Notes under the pieces: model-generated
What the model saw: the letters and a program-made list of their open reading frames with translations, nothing else
What the model was told of the DNA's origin: nothing
The model's database searches: none
Shown: one piece after another, positions 1-10,707 of the stretch
How the letters are laid out: each line of letters begins with the position of its first letter
How positions within the stretch are numbered: position 1 is the stretch's first letter
Program-made: the position numbers and the translations under genes
From: G963677325 sp963677325
GTDB lineage: Bacteria; Bacteroidota; Bacteroidia; Bacteroidales; Prolixibacteraceae
DNA: 64,000 bases
NCBI GenBank assembly: GCA_963677325.2
Contig: CAXXGM010000008.1
Location: 310,001-374,000 of the forward strand
Direction of reading: 5' to 3'

Positions 1-536
1 TTATTGTCATCGTATTCAATGGTAACCTGTGATTTGGAATCGGGTCTCAGGTAAGTCATTACTTCACCCTTGCGCCTGATGGCCGCAAGTTTCTTAAGCA
101 ACATGTGTGCAAGATCCAATGACAATGGCATGTAGTTCTCTGTTTCGCTGGATGCATATCCAAACATCATGCCCTGGTCGCCCGCACCCTGATTCTCGCG
201 ATCGGTTTTGTCACAACACCGCGATTGATATCCGGAGATTGTTCATGCAGGGCGGTCAGCACACCACAGGAATCTCCGTCAAACTGGTACTCTGCTTTGG
301 TATAGCCAATCTTGTTAATCACCCTTCTGGCTACCCTCGCCGCACGTCAAACGTAGGTTTGTGATTTAATTTCCCCGGCCAGTACAACCTGTCCCGGTTG
401 TTACCAGAGTTTCGCATGCTACCTTTGAATTTGGATCCCAGGCAAGAAACTCATCCAATACGGCATCTGAAATCTGATCGGCTACTTTGTCAGGATGCCC
501 TTCTGACACTGATTCTGAAGTAAATAGATATCCCAT
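1..536 (-). CDS. metK: S-adenosylmethionine synthetase, N-terminal part, frameshifted
   Basis: Makes S-adenosylmethionine from ATP and methionine in the cytoplasm. The gene runs off the left edge, so only about 175 N-terminal residues are present. The start reads MGYLFTSESVSEGHPDKVA, the ATP-binding signature of MetK, and further in DKTDRENQGAGDQG is recognisable. The reading frame is broken three times: an extra base near 395, an insertion that creates a stop near 345-352, and about two extra bases near 213. Between these points the translation matches MetK very well, so the lesions look like sequence errors rather than decay of an essential gene. The start at 536 is the only ATG that gives the family N terminus. 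Identity is secure; the functional state is uncertain. Confidence 0.9.
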
Positions 537-796
537 AATAAAAGTTTATTTCTGATCGGAACTTATCCGGTCGATTAGTAATTAAAATTTTATGAGGATA
601 CTTGATTGAAAGGAATAACGTGCAAACATTGCTTTAGCATTTTTTTTTCCGTGGTTGCAATCAATCAAATTTATCCACCTTTTACCCCCCGCAAATATAA
701 AGCCTTTATTTAAAAAAGGGAAAAGAAAAGGGATAAAAATTATTTTCACCCCTTAAGAACATCAGATTTAAGTATTTTTTTCAGTAAAGTTTATGA

Positions 797-1701
797 TTAC
801 TTCACCATTTCAAGAAACACATTTTCAAGGCTTGATTCCTGCTTTGTAAGGGTCAGAATAGTGTATCCGTTTGTTACCGCAAAATCAAAAAACTGCAGGA
901 CGGAGATCTGTATTGCAGTATATTATATGCTTAAAATCTGTTATTGATTTTACTTCTTTGAGGCCCTGAATCGCTCTCAATTCTTCGGGATTTACCTTTT
1001 GCAGAAATTCAACCAATACAGGAATTAAATCCAGGGAAGAAATGGCTTTAATTCCTTCAGCAGTATCATCGGCAATGATTTTCCCTCCATTGATAATGAT
1101 AATCCGGTCACAGATGGCTTCAGCTTCCTGCATGATGTGGGTGGAAAAGCATTACCGTTTTGTTGGTACTGATATTTTTAATGAGCTGCCTTATTTCAAC
1201 AATCTGTGAAGGATCCAATCCCGAAGTAGGTTCGTCTAAGATTAGTACTGAAGGATCGTGAATTAATGCCTGTGCAATCCCAACCCGCTGTCTGTATCCT
1301 TTGGAAAGAACTCCGATCTTTTTATGCTTTTCTTTGGAAAGACCGGTCAGTTCAATAATTTCAGAAACCCTGTTTTTTAAATTACTGAGGTGATAAATAC
1401 CTCCGACAAATTCAAGATACTCCTTAATATACAGATCGGTATACAATGGATTACTCTCCGGCAAATAACCTATCTGTCTTCTTCCCGCGAGGGTATTCCC
1501 CGCATTTTGGACATTATTAATCCAAACTTCACCTTCATCCTGATGAAGAAACCCCGTAACAATCTTCATCATGGTCGATTTTCCGGCTCCGTTGGGCCCC
1601 AGAATTCCAACAATCTGTCCTGAATCAATGGAAAATGATATTTTATCCAGTGCTCTTTGAGGACCATACAGCTTTGAAATCCCATTTAACTTTACAGCCA
1701 T
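797..1701 (-). CDS. gldA: Gliding-motility-type ABC transporter ATPase GldA, frameshifted
   Basis: ATP-binding subunit of an ABC-2 type exporter, about 300 residues, of the GldA group found across Bacteroidota. Seen in order: Walker A GPNGAGKST (near residues 35-43), a Q-loop region with IGYLPE, signature LSKGYRQRVG, Walker B VLILDEPTSG, and after the first frameshift the H-loop THIMQEAEA. An extra T near 1147 (CTTTTCC) and a second shift near 892 split the frame; the C terminus continues as FDFAVTNGYTILTLTKQESS and ends at 797 with VFLEMVK. The ATG at 1701 gives the usual MAVKLNGISK start. No permease gene is adjacent inside the window. GldA is required for gliding only in some relatives, so a general export role is also possible. 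Confidence 0.82.
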
Positions 1702-1833
1702 CCGCAATTTTTTCAGCAAATTTAAATTATAATCATGGAAGTTTGACCACTGCAAATAATTATCTGTTCCATTACTGAATTTCTGATAATTACAATTGTC
1801 GGCATTAAGTATTATTAATTTGAAAAATAAGAA

Positions 1834-1841
1834 TAAATTTG
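1834..1841 (+). promoter_or_regulatory. Bacteroidota -7 element upstream of ispG
   Basis: The sequence TAAATTTG matches the Bacteroidota sigma-ABfr -7 consensus TAnnTTTG and lies 31 bases before the ispG start. No convincing TTTG at the expected -33 spacing was found, so this is a weak call from one box. Confidence 0.35.
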
Positions 1842-1872
1842 CCGAGGCTTAAGCTGGATATTGTTGCTCGTA

Positions 1873-3712
1873 ATGAAAAATCAAAATTTTAATTATATTG
1901 AATCTCTTTTAGAATATAAAAGACAGGATACTGCCCTTGTTAAGATTGGCAATATCATGCTTGGTGGCGAAAATCCCATCAGGATTCAGTCCATGACCGA
2001 TACAGATACTAAAGATACAGAAGCTACCGTTAATCAAATTATACGTATCATTGATGCCGGAGCTGATTTTGTGCGTGTTTCCGTGCAGGGAATCAGGGAA
2101 GCCGAAAACCTTAAAAAACATTCGCGCAGAGCTTGATCGAAGAGGTTATTCCAATCCCTTGTGTGCGGATGTGCAGTTTAATCCTGCCGCTGCCGATATT
2201 GCCATCAAATATGTAAAAAAAGTCAGAATCAATCCCGGAAACTTCTATGATAAAAGGGCCAAGTTTGAAAAATTGACTTATACTGATGAGGAATACCGGG
2301 ATGAGCTGAAAAAGATTGAAGATCGTTTCATTCCTTTCATCCGGGAATGCAAGGCAAGGGGTACCGCCTTGCGCATTGGAGCCAATCAGGGGTCACTTTC
2401 TGACCGTATCATGAGCCGTTACGGGGATACTCCTGCAGGGATCGTGGAATCTGTCATGGAATTTTTACGGATCTGTAAAAAGGAAGAATATCATAACATC
2501 GTTATATCCATCAAATCCAGTAACACCAGGATCATGGTTTTATACCGTCCGTCTGATGAATTACCGCATGAGGCTCGAGGATATGAACTATCCTTTTCAC
2601 ATTGGGGTTACCGAAGCAGGAGAGGGCGAAGACGGCCGGATTAAATCAGCTGTCGGTTCCGGAGTTCTATTGGCAGATGGAATTGGCGATACCATCCGTA
2701 TTTCATTGACAGAGGATCCTGCTGCTGAAATACCTTTTGCAAGGAAGCTTGTGGATCATTTCAAAGGGATGGAAGCCCATGCGCCCATTACAGCGCCCCT
2801 TGTGGCCCGTACCAATCCATTTGAATACGAGCGGCGCTCCAATCGAAATGTTAATGATATCGGCGGGAAAAAGGCTGCCGTAGTCATTGCCAGCCTCAAT
2901 AATTATACCCGGGAGGAAGTCAGGGTACTGAATTCGGGTTCCGAGCCGGAATATTATTATGACGGGAGAAGAATACTTGACCGCCACGGGAAGAAATATC
3001 CCCATTCTCTCGCTTGAAGACTATCTTTACAATGATCTTTATTCCAGTCAGATGCGCTTTGTAAGGGTAAGCAAGAAAAGGTATGATTTATTCAAAACGG
3101 AAAATCCGGAGATCATTGAAAAACTGAAAAGGGAACGAAAGGTGATCCTGATCATGGAAACGGATAACATCAACTGTTTCGCTGAAATGCGCGCCTTTTT
3201 CATGGAACTGGATGCTCATATTTGCAAAAAACCCGGTCATTCTTCACCGGAGTTATAAGGAAGATCATTATGAGGACCTTCTGATCAAAGCCTCCATTGA
3301 TTTAGGCGGATTGCTCATTGATGGTTACGGTGATGGAATTCTGATTTCCAATGAAGGCCAGATAGGTTACAATGATTTGAAGAACCTGTCTTTTGGCATC
3401 TTACAGGCAAGCCGCATGCGGGTAACCAAAACCGAATTCGTTTCCTGCCCCGGATGTGGAAGAACGCTTTTTGATCTTCATGATACTGTTTGTGAAATTA
3501 AAAAGAACTTCAGTCATTTGAAGAACCTGAAAATTGGAGTAATGGGCTGTGTCGTAAACGGACCTGGTGAAATGGGAGATGTTGACTATGGTTTTGTAGG
3601 CGCCGGTAAAGACAAAATCAACCTGTATAAAGGCCAAAAGCTGATCAAAAGACAGGTTGAAACCTCCAAAGCCGTGGAAGAGCTTAAAAAAGCTGATCAT
3701 GGAATATGGTGA
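1873..3712 (+). CDS. ispG: 4-hydroxy-3-methylbut-2-enyl diphosphate synthase IspG (GcpE), long form, frameshifted
   Basis: Penultimate step of the MEP isoprenoid pathway: reductive ring opening of methylerythritol cyclodiphosphate, using a [4Fe-4S] cluster. About 610 residues, the long Bacteroidota/plant-type form with an extra domain between the TIM barrel and the Fe-S domain. Seen: GGENPIRIQSMTDTDT near residue 30, RINPGNF, RIGANQGSLSDRIM, and C-terminal CPGCGRTLFD plus GCVVNGPGE, which carry the three cluster cysteines and the binding glutamate. Four frame changes lie near 2116, 2547 (a duplicated CCGT), 2985 and 3227; each side reads as IspG, so sequence error is the likeliest cause. The ATG at 1873 was chosen over an upstream TTG because it starts the family-typical N terminus. 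Confidence 0.9.
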
Positions 3713-3941
3713 ATGGAAAGATCCTGCCTAAGCTGATGGGCTGTTACGATGAAATGCGATGTGCTGTTGTGTTGAGGTCTTAATGCCTCTTAAGATTCAG
3801 TGGGTGAAGCCTGTAGCTTCATTATTTTAACATATTATTTCCCTACTTTCCTACTCCCTACTTTCATGAATTTTGCCGGATTTTTCAAAAGAGAATTAAA
3901 AAGTAGCATTTAGCTTCTCCTCTAACCCCTTATCAATAAAA

Positions 3942-3976
3942 CCTTACAGGATGTGTCGAAAAAACATTCTGTAAGG
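3942..3976 (-). terminator. Hairpin terminator downstream of the penicillin-binding protein gene
   Basis: Inverted repeat CCTTACAGgATG / CATtCTGTAAGG around an A-rich loop, followed on the minus strand by TTTTATTG. It sits 46 bases beyond the stop of the penicillin-binding protein gene. The rest of the 3713-4021 gap shows nothing I can name. Confidence 0.6.
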
Positions 3977-4021
3977 GAAAAAAATAGGTTGTAATTTAAG
4001 ATGCTATAATAAGAAAGGACT

Positions 4022-6387
4022 TTAAAAGAAGTCGCTGTCTGTAACAGGGCCGTGTGATTCCTCCCTGGCTGCATTTCCGCAATCCAGGTTCTTATTGAAA
4101 CCTTCAGGCATTTCAAAATCTGGTATCCTGGGTATAGTTGAGTGTCCGGTCACGATAAACACTGTTCATAAAAATATCCGTAAACGGGTAAGGCCATGTT
4201 GGCGCCCCTGTCCCATATTCAGTCCTTCAAAGTGTATGCTCCTTAGTTCGCCGCCGGTCCATACTCCGGTAACCAGCTCAGGGGTAACTCCCATGAACCA
4301 ACCGTCTGATTGATTCTGCGTTGTCCCGGTTTTCCCCTGCTATATCGGCCATTAAATTTCCGTATAACAATCCTTGTCTTCGCAGGACGCTGACTGGTGC
4401 CTTCATTAACGACCCCTTCCATCAGGTTCAGCATCAGATAAGCAGTAGAAGGGTCAATTGCATCGTGCTGTTCCGAAGAGAAACGTGAAAGTACATTGCC
4501 ATTTCTATCCTCAATTCGGGTGACCATAATTGGTTTTGTATAAACTCCCTTGTTCGCAAATGTCCCGTAAGCTCCCACCATCTCAAAGACTGAAACGTCG
4601 GAAGTGCCCAAAAACATAGATGGCACTGCATCGATCGGAGTGGTGATGCCCATCTTCCGCATCATGTTCTTCATGGCTTCCGGGTTAAACTGTTTCATAA
4701 TCCAGGCAGAAATCTGGTTTACTGAATTTGCTAATCCCCATTTAAGAGTAACCATCCTTCCGTCGTAATCCGTATGCCCTGAATTTTTTGCGGTCCACGT
4801 TCTTCCGTCAGGAAGATAAAAAGTCTGCTCAACATTAGGGACCAGGGTACACGGAGAAAATCCGTTTTGCATGGCCAGGGTGTAAAGAAATGGCTTGACT
4901 GTTGATCCAACCTGGCGCTTGCCAAGTTTCACCATGTCATACATGAAGTATTTATAATTTGCCCCTCCTACCCATGCTTTTACGTAACCTGTTTTGTTTT
5001 CCATGGTCATCATCGCTGACCTTAAAAATCCAAGTGTATATTTAATTGAATCCAGGGGAGTCATTGTTGTGTCAATGTCGCCGCGCCATGAAAAAACAGT
5101 CATTTCTGCAGGTTTCCCAAATTGGCGTTTGATCTCCTCAAAATTCATTCTCTGTTCTCTTAGTGAACGGTAACGGTCACTTTGTTTAATGGAAAAATCC
5201 ATCAGGCTCTGTACCTCCGAATCTGACATTGAATTCGGGAATGGCGGATTTCTCAGTATCTTGATCCGTTGATTGAATACCGGTTGAATCTCAAGACTCA
5301 GGTGTTTTTTTACAGCTTCCTCCGCATAACTCTGCATTCGGCTGTCGATGGTGGAATAAATCTTCAACCCATCCGAATAAATATTATAATGAGAACCATC
5401 AGGTTTGGGATTCTTTACAACCCATCCATACAGGGGATTGGTTTCCCATTCGGTTGAATCCTCTTTGAATTGTTCACTTTGCCAGCCTGCATATTTTTCT
5501 TTCACAGGTTTTTGAGCTGTAAGGGCCATCCTTAAATATTCGGTGAAATAAGTGCCGGGGCTGGATTTATAATCTTCCTTATGATAGTTGAGATTGATCG
5601 GTTTTGATTTTAACGACTGGTATTGCGCGTTGGTCAGATAACCATATTTTCGCATCTGGTCCAGCACTACATTGCGTCGTTGAATGGCCAGAGCCGGTCT
5701 TCTCAGGGGATTGTATAAAGAGGGATTCTTGGCCATTCCAATCAGGGTGGCAGCCTGTTCCGGTTCCAGTTTATCGGGAGTCACTCCAAAATAAATTTCC
5801 GAAGCAGATTTTATCCCAACTGCGAGATTGAGAAAATCAAATTTATTAAGATACATGCTGAGAATTTCTTCTTTGGTGAAATTCCGCTCCAGTTTAAAAC
5901 CGCGATGATCCACTCCCGGAATTTCCGTAAGGCCAGATCCAGCTTCGTATCCATTTCCTCTCTCGGGAAAAGCATTTTGGCCAGCTGCTGACTGATTGTG
6001 CTTCCTCCTCCTGAACTCTGGTTTCCTGTTACCACACACCTCCCAAAACCCGGAATAAAACCTTTAAGATCTACCCCGGAGTGATTATAGAACCTTTTGT
6101 CTTCAGTAGATACAAGGGCAACGACCACATTCTTGCTTATGTTTTCATAAGGAACATACGTGCGGTTTTCCTTATAAAAATATTTGCGCATCACTACACT
6201 GTCGGCTGTATATACTTCCGAGGCCAGTGACGTTTCAATATTTTCAAGTTCATCCAGGGTGGGCATAAAGCCCAGTTTCCCCGTTGGCAATGAGTGAAAA
6301 CAGAATAATGATTCCTAAGATCCCGGTGCCGAAAATGATCCAGAAAATCTTTACGTATTTCTTATATGTGGCTTCTGTAGTGGTCAT
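4022..6387 (-). CDS. Class A penicillin-binding protein (PBP1a-like), frameshifted
   Basis: Bifunctional peptidoglycan synthase, about 785 residues, anchored in the inner membrane by one N-terminal segment (FWIIFGTGILGIIILFSL). Glycosyltransferase motifs EDKRFYNHSGVD and GGGSTISQQLAK are present, then RNFTKEEILSMYLNKF. Transpeptidase motifs: SxxK in VGSTVKPF, SxN in NSVNQISAW, KTG in GKTGTT. The frame breaks near 6280, 5895, about 4390 and 4336; the last three C-terminal segments are only readable in a different frame from the body. The true start is the ATG at 6387, upstream of the first break, and the true end is 4022 after PVTDSDFF. As with ispG the damage looks like sequence error in an otherwise well-preserved gene. 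Confidence 0.87.
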
Positions 6388-6474
6388 ATATCCTGAAATT
6401 TAAGCATGCAAATTTAACGGAATCCATTCAAAAATATTAGTGATCTGGTATTATTTAATGAAGTCTTGTACTAA

Positions 6475-6614
6475 TAAGTAATGTCAGGAATATGATGTCG
6501 TATTTTTAGGCTGAAGGAGTTTAGACTTCAGGCTGAAGGACCATAATATTTCCCTTTGACCTAAACACATATAGCCTATAAGCCTCATAGACATTATTTT
6601 ATTCCAATTACTTA
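6475..6614. repeat. 140-bp MITE-like repeat, family F3 copy a
   Basis: Begins TAAGTAATGTCAGGAATATG and ends CCAATTACTTA, giving an imperfect terminal inverted repeat (TAAGTAAT). The interior carries GGCTGAAGGAGTTTAGACTT. Related copies lie at 50442-50587 and 52676-52822, and a degenerate, interrupted copy ends near 11107. No coding capacity; the element fills most of the 388-base gap between the penicillin-binding protein gene and ftcD. Confidence 0.7.
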
Positions 6615-6775
6615 ATTAATAAGCTCTTACAAAGATGTTGCCACTGCGTGGCTTATATTTGCCATTCTATTTATTCCTGCAAAGGTTTCGCTGCTATGAA
6701 GCTTTCCTCTCAGTAACGCAGTTGTGGTATCTTATATATTTTCAGTCCGTAGCGACCGTTCGTGTAAATTCGTCA

Positions 6776-7856
6776 TTAATTCGTGAAATTTCGCAAATCA
6801 AGAAGATATTCAATGATCTTTTTATCAGGATCAAATGGAGCTACATCATTTAAGCCGAGCGAATCAATGGCGCTCCTTATAATTTCTTCGTCGGGAACAT
6901 GAACCGGAAGATTCTGCATCTCTCTGTAATAAGCTCCTGCTTCAAGCATAGCCTCCAACGGTACCAGTCCGATTAATTCTGATCCGGTCACATCCGCCCC
7001 TCTTTCCATTGCTTTTTTCTTAACCTCCTCAAACGCTTTATGCATGGGAGTTATGTGCATGTCCATCAGGTTCATTGAAACCTGCGCTATTCCATATTCC
7101 TGGATGTGCCAGCCTATGGCTCTGACTTTTTCCAATCCTCCGGGATGACGAAGAGGTTCTCCCTTTTCATTCCTGAGTACTTTACCTGAGTCGGGATCCT
7201 TTTTCAAATTTAAATTTGCCAAGTTCCCGCACATCTGCTGCGATGGATTTGGCTAATTCTACCGAAGAGGTATTTAGATTCACGTTGTAGGCAATCAGAA
7301 AATTACGCGCTCCTATGATGGTGGCTCCGGAAGTGGCATTAAACTCGACGGGTCCGAAATCAGGCTGCCACTCAGCCCTTTCCATTTTTTCTTTTAGACC
7401 TTCATATTCTCCCGAACGGCAATGAGCCAGACTCCTTCTGACTTCAGAAAAAGCGGCGTACTCATAACAGTACACCGGGATGTTTAACTCATTTCCAACG
7501 CGTCGCGCCAGATCGTGCGCCAGTTCGACCGTCTCCTCCATGGTCACACCCCGGATTGGAATCAGTGGACATACGTCCGTAGCCCCCCCCCCCCCCCCCC
7601 CGATTCTGGGATGTTCCCCCGCATGGTAACGCATGTCAATCAGCTCTGAGGCACGCTGTATGCCCAGAAAGGCTGCTTCAACCACCTGCGAAGGTTCTCC
7701 CGCAAAGGTGACGACAGTCCGGTTGGCCCCCGGTCCCCTGTCTACATTCAATAACCTCACGCCTTCAACACTTTCAATGGCGTCAGTTATCTGACCTATC
7801 ACAGACAGATTTCTTCCTTCTGAAAAATTAGGAACACATTCAATTAATTTTTCCAT
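6776..7856 (-). CDS. ftcD: Glutamate formimidoyltransferase, frameshifted, with a poly-glycine tract
   Basis: Transfers the formimino group of N-formimino-L-glutamate to tetrahydrofolate in histidine degradation. The N terminus MEKLIECVPNFSEGRN and the segments RTVVTFAGEP, PVYCYEYAA and YNVNLNT are typical of the formiminotransferase N- and C-subdomains. There is no cyclodeaminase domain, as is usual for the stand-alone enzyme. A frame change near 7205 separates the two subdomains. A run of 19 C on the plus strand (7583-7601) encodes six glycines in HPRIG-ATDVC, where relatives have one; the 15 extra bases keep the frame. The start is taken at 7856, because MEKLIECVPNF matches the family; an ATG 21 bases upstream is less likely. 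Confidence 0.87.
7583..7601. repeat. Homopolymer of 19 C inside ftcD
   Basis: Nineteen consecutive C on the plus strand, read as glycine codons in ftcD. The conserved family sequence at this point needs four G, so the excess is 15 bases. It may be a contraction/expansion (phase-variable) tract or a sequencing or assembly artefact; the surrounding 7 kb contains many indels, which favours artefact. Confidence 0.9.
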
Positions 7857-8024
7857 CTGATTCAATATCTCCTGCAAGGTTCATCGGTATTTCTGATACC
7901 TTTTCTGAATTTTAAAGATATAAAAATTACGGTTATTGATAAGTTAAAAAGGAATAAAATAGTGAAAAACCCAATGAACAAGTGAATCCCTTCATTCCTT
8001 CATTCTTTAATCCCTTCATTAAAT

Positions 8025-8756
8025 TTAGTAGTCCGATCTCTTCACCGGCATGGAAGCCGAATCGATAAACCAGTGTAATTCTCCTTTGGGATGGATATGA
8101 GCTGCGGGAAATATTTCAGCGCCTTTATGGTGATGAATGATCTGGCTCAGAACGGTCGACTTGGCTTTGCCGGTGACCAGGAAAGCGATTTTCCAGGAAC
8201 TGTTTAATAATTTACCTGTAAAGGTTATTCTGACCTGTGATGTAATGGGGTGCATCGAAATTTCAACAAGTCGGTCGGTTTCAAACAGGTGAAGCTGTCC
8301 GGGGAAAATGGAAGCCGTATGACCGTCCGTCCCCAATCCTAAAAGGATCAGGTCAAAAAGAGGAATCTGATTTCGCATTGGGAGCAGTGACCTGATCTCT
8401 GCTTCATATCTTTTAACCTCTTCCAGGGAATCGGCTTCCCCCCTGATGCGGTGAATATGATGCTCAGGGATTTTTATCCTCGAAAAAAGCAGGTCATTTG
8501 CAAGCTTGAAATTACTTTCAGGACTATCCGGGGAAACCATCCGCTCATCGCTCCACCAGAAATGAATCTTCCCCCATGGAATAAGTTTCCGGTATTTTTC
8601 AGCCAGCAGCTGATACAAAAGAGAAGGAGTCTCGCCTCCTGATAAGGCAATGTGATATACATTCTGCGTGTGGTCATCAATCCATAACAACAACCGTTCG
8701 GCGAAAACTTCGGCCAATTCCTCCGGGGATATTCCTGTATGGATTAATTCAATCAT
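8025..8756 (-). CDS. pgl: 6-phosphogluconolactonase
   Basis: Hydrolyses 6-phosphoglucono-1,5-lactone in the oxidative pentose phosphate pathway. 243 residues, normal for the DevB/Pgl family. Motifs: ALSGGETP near residue 38, WSDERMV near residue 67, and GLGTDGHTASIFPG near residue 140, which holds the catalytic histidine region. It lies 90 bases downstream of zwf on the same strand, so the two consecutive steps of the pathway are probably co-transcribed. The gene is intact, in contrast with the genes to its left. Confidence 0.95.
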   Translation of the reverse strand: MIELIHTGISPEELAEVFAERLLLWIDDHTQNVYHIALSGGETPSLLYQLLAEKYRKLIPWGKIHFWWSDERMVSPDSPESNFKLANDLLFSRIKIPEHHIHRIRGEADSLEEVKRYEAEIRSLLPMRNQIPLFDLILLGLGTDGHTASIFPGQLHLFETDRLVEISMHPITSQVRITFTGKLLNSSWKIAFLVTGKAKSTVLSQIIHHHKGAEIFPAAHIHPKGELHWFIDSASMPVKRSDY

Positions 8757-8846
8757 AGCAGATCTGGTATAGTCTGTTTTTATAAATCAATAATTATACC
8801 AATTGAAATCCGGTAAAGTTATTTTTTTATTTATTTAAATCTTCAT

Positions 8847-10352
8847 TTATAATTCACAATAAAGACCGTCATCGGTAAGGTTTTTACAGGGATAGCGCCA
8901 GGCCTGGTCACCTTCCATAAGCAGATCGGCTTCCACCGGGCCCCAGGTGCCGGCCGGATATCCGTAAAGCGGAACGGAGGGATCGTTTTGCCAGGTGTCA
9001 AGGATCGGTTGAATAAAACTCCAGGCAGCCTCAACGGTATCGCCCCGGGAATAAAGTGTGGCATCGCCCCTCATGCAATCCAGCAGTAACCGTTCATAGG
9101 CGCTCGGCAGCTTTATGTCGGCCAGGCTTGAATAATGAAAATCAATGTTTACCGGCTTTACTTTGAATCCCGAACCAGGTTCTTTCATCCCGATCTTTAG
9201 AAGAATGCCCTCGTCAGGTTGGATCCGGAGAATCAGCTGATTGGCTGAATGGTGATCGAATGCGCTTTCATCAAAAAGGTGATGGGGGGTGGGTTTGAAT
9301 TCGATTACGATCTCGGTGACGGAAGTCGGCAACCTTTTCCCCGTCCGGATGTAGAAAGGCACGCCTGCCCACCGCCAGTTGTCAATGTAAAATTTTAAAG
9401 CAGCATAGGTTTCGGTGTGTGAATCGCTGTCGACATTCTGTTCTTCCCGGTAAGCTGCCACAGGCTTCCCCTGGATTTTTGAGGCAGTGTACTGTCCCCG
9501 AATCACCTGCTTCGGAACTTCCTCGGCTTTGATGGGTCGCAGGGATTGAAAAACTTTCATCTTTTCGTGCCGGATGGCATCTGCGTCAAGTATTACCGGA
9601 GGTTCCATGGCAATAAGAGCCACCATTTGCAGCAGATGATTTTGAACCATGTCGCGCAGTGCACCGGCCTGTTCATAGTACCCTCCGCGATTTTCAATGC
9701 CAAGAGTTTCTACCGCTGTGACTTCCACGCGTTGCACAAAATTGCGGTTCCAGACTGGTTCGAATATGCCGTTGGCAAATCTTGTTACCATCAGATTCTG
9801 TACCGTTTCTTTCCCCAGGTAATGATCGATGCGGTAGATCTGGTCTTCATGGAAGTTTCTCAAAAGATTGCTGTTTAGTTTCTTTGCGCTTTCAAGTCCT
9901 GATCCAAAAGGTTTTTCAATAATCAATCGCCTGAAACCGTCTTTTGTAGAATTAAGTCCCACTTTCGCGAGCATGGCTGGTATAACCTGATCAAGATTTG
10001 GCGGAGTGGATAAATAGAACAGGTAATTTGGCGGAATATTTAAAGAGGTACTGAGTTCTTCAAGACGGACTTTTAAGTTTTCATAGCTGTCCGAAGAAAG
10101 GGTGTCCATTGGCTGATAATAAATCTTACTCAGAAATTCATCTGTTTGATTTGCATCTTCCTTCAGATTTTCTTTCATCCCGTCACGGAATTCATCATCC
10201 GAATATTCGGTACGGCTTGCACCAACGATGGCAAAGTGCGGGGGCAGCAGTTTATCCCTGGAAAGCTGGTATAAGGCGGGAATCAGCTTTCTTCTGGTCA
10301 GATCTCCCGATGCTCCGAATATGACTACAATGTGGGATTCAGGTACGATCAT
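8847..10352 (-). CDS. zwf: Glucose-6-phosphate 1-dehydrogenase
   Basis: First step of the oxidative pentose phosphate pathway, oxidising glucose 6-phosphate with NADP. 501 residues, full length. N-terminal nucleotide-binding motif FGASGDLTRRKL near residue 12, substrate-binding signature RIDHYLGKETVQN near residue 175, and a C-terminal substrate domain with FYIRTGKRLP. ATG at 10352 gives MIVPESHIVVIFGAS. Followed by pgl. The upstream 150 bases contain a 10-bp tandem repeat (10493-10560) that could be regulatory, though this is only positional evidence. Confidence 0.97.
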   Translation of the reverse strand: MIVPESHIVVIFGASGDLTRRKLIPALYQLSRDKLLPPHFAIVGASRTEYSDDEFRDGMKENLKEDANQTDEFLSKIYYQPMDTLSSDSYENLKVRLEELSTSLNIPPNYLFYLSTPPNLDQVIPAMLAKVGLNSTKDGFRRLIIEKPFGSGLESAKKLNSNLLRNFHEDQIYRIDHYLGKETVQNLMVTRFANGIFEPVWNRNFVQRVEVTAVETLGIENRGGYYEQAGALRDMVQNHLLQMVALIAMEPPVILDADAIRHEKMKVFQSLRPIKAEEVPKQVIRGQYTASKIQGKPVAAYREEQNVDSDSHTETYAALKFYIDNWRWAGVPFYIRTGKRLPTSVTEIVIEFKPTPHHLFDESAFDHHSANQLILRIQPDEGILLKIGMKEPGSGFKVKPVNIDFHYSSLADIKLPSAYERLLLDCMRGDATLYSRGDTVEAAWSFIQPILDTWQNDPSVPLYGYPAGTWGPVEADLLMEGDQAWRYPCKNLTDDGLYCEL

Positions 10353-10492
10353 TTCTAATTTTATTAATGAATATAATTTACGAAATTAAGGCGGGATAGT
10401 TTGTATAAATTTCAATTATTCATATCCTGATTTTCTTGTCAAATGTTGTCATTTATGGTCATTTGATTGTCAATAATTGTTTTTTACTGCAC

Positions 10493-10560
10493 AATGACTA
10501 TTAATGACCATTAATGACTACTGATGACTATTCATGACTATTAATGACTATTAATGACAA
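10493..10560. repeat. Tandem array of a 10-bp unit ATGACTATTA
   Basis: Seven near-perfect direct units of ATGACTATTA (variants ATGACCATTA, ATGACTACTG, ATGACTATTC) lie 140-210 bases upstream of zwf. Just before, 10444-10475 carries the complementary words GTCATTTATGGTCATTTGATTGTC, so a foldback is possible. It is a plausible multi-site operator or a simple microsatellite. Confidence 0.75.
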
Positions 10561-10707
10561 GGTCACTAAACGGGTGGGCAACCTGCCGGATACTCCAATT
10601 TGATGCATCTCTCTGTTTTCAGAATCTCGAAGAACGATTGTTCGATGTCTTGCAAAATGTAGTAAAATAAGACATTATATTTTAACCGTTACTTCAAAGC
10701 CTAAAGG

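Noticed and set aside
107..364. An 85-codon plus-strand frame at the left edge
   Set aside because: It is opposite metK, which is clear in the other strand despite frameshifts.
1..7856. Calling metK, ispG, gldA, ftcD and the penicillin-binding protein pseudogenes
   Set aside because: All are near-perfect on each side of isolated indels, and several are normally essential; sequence error is more likely.
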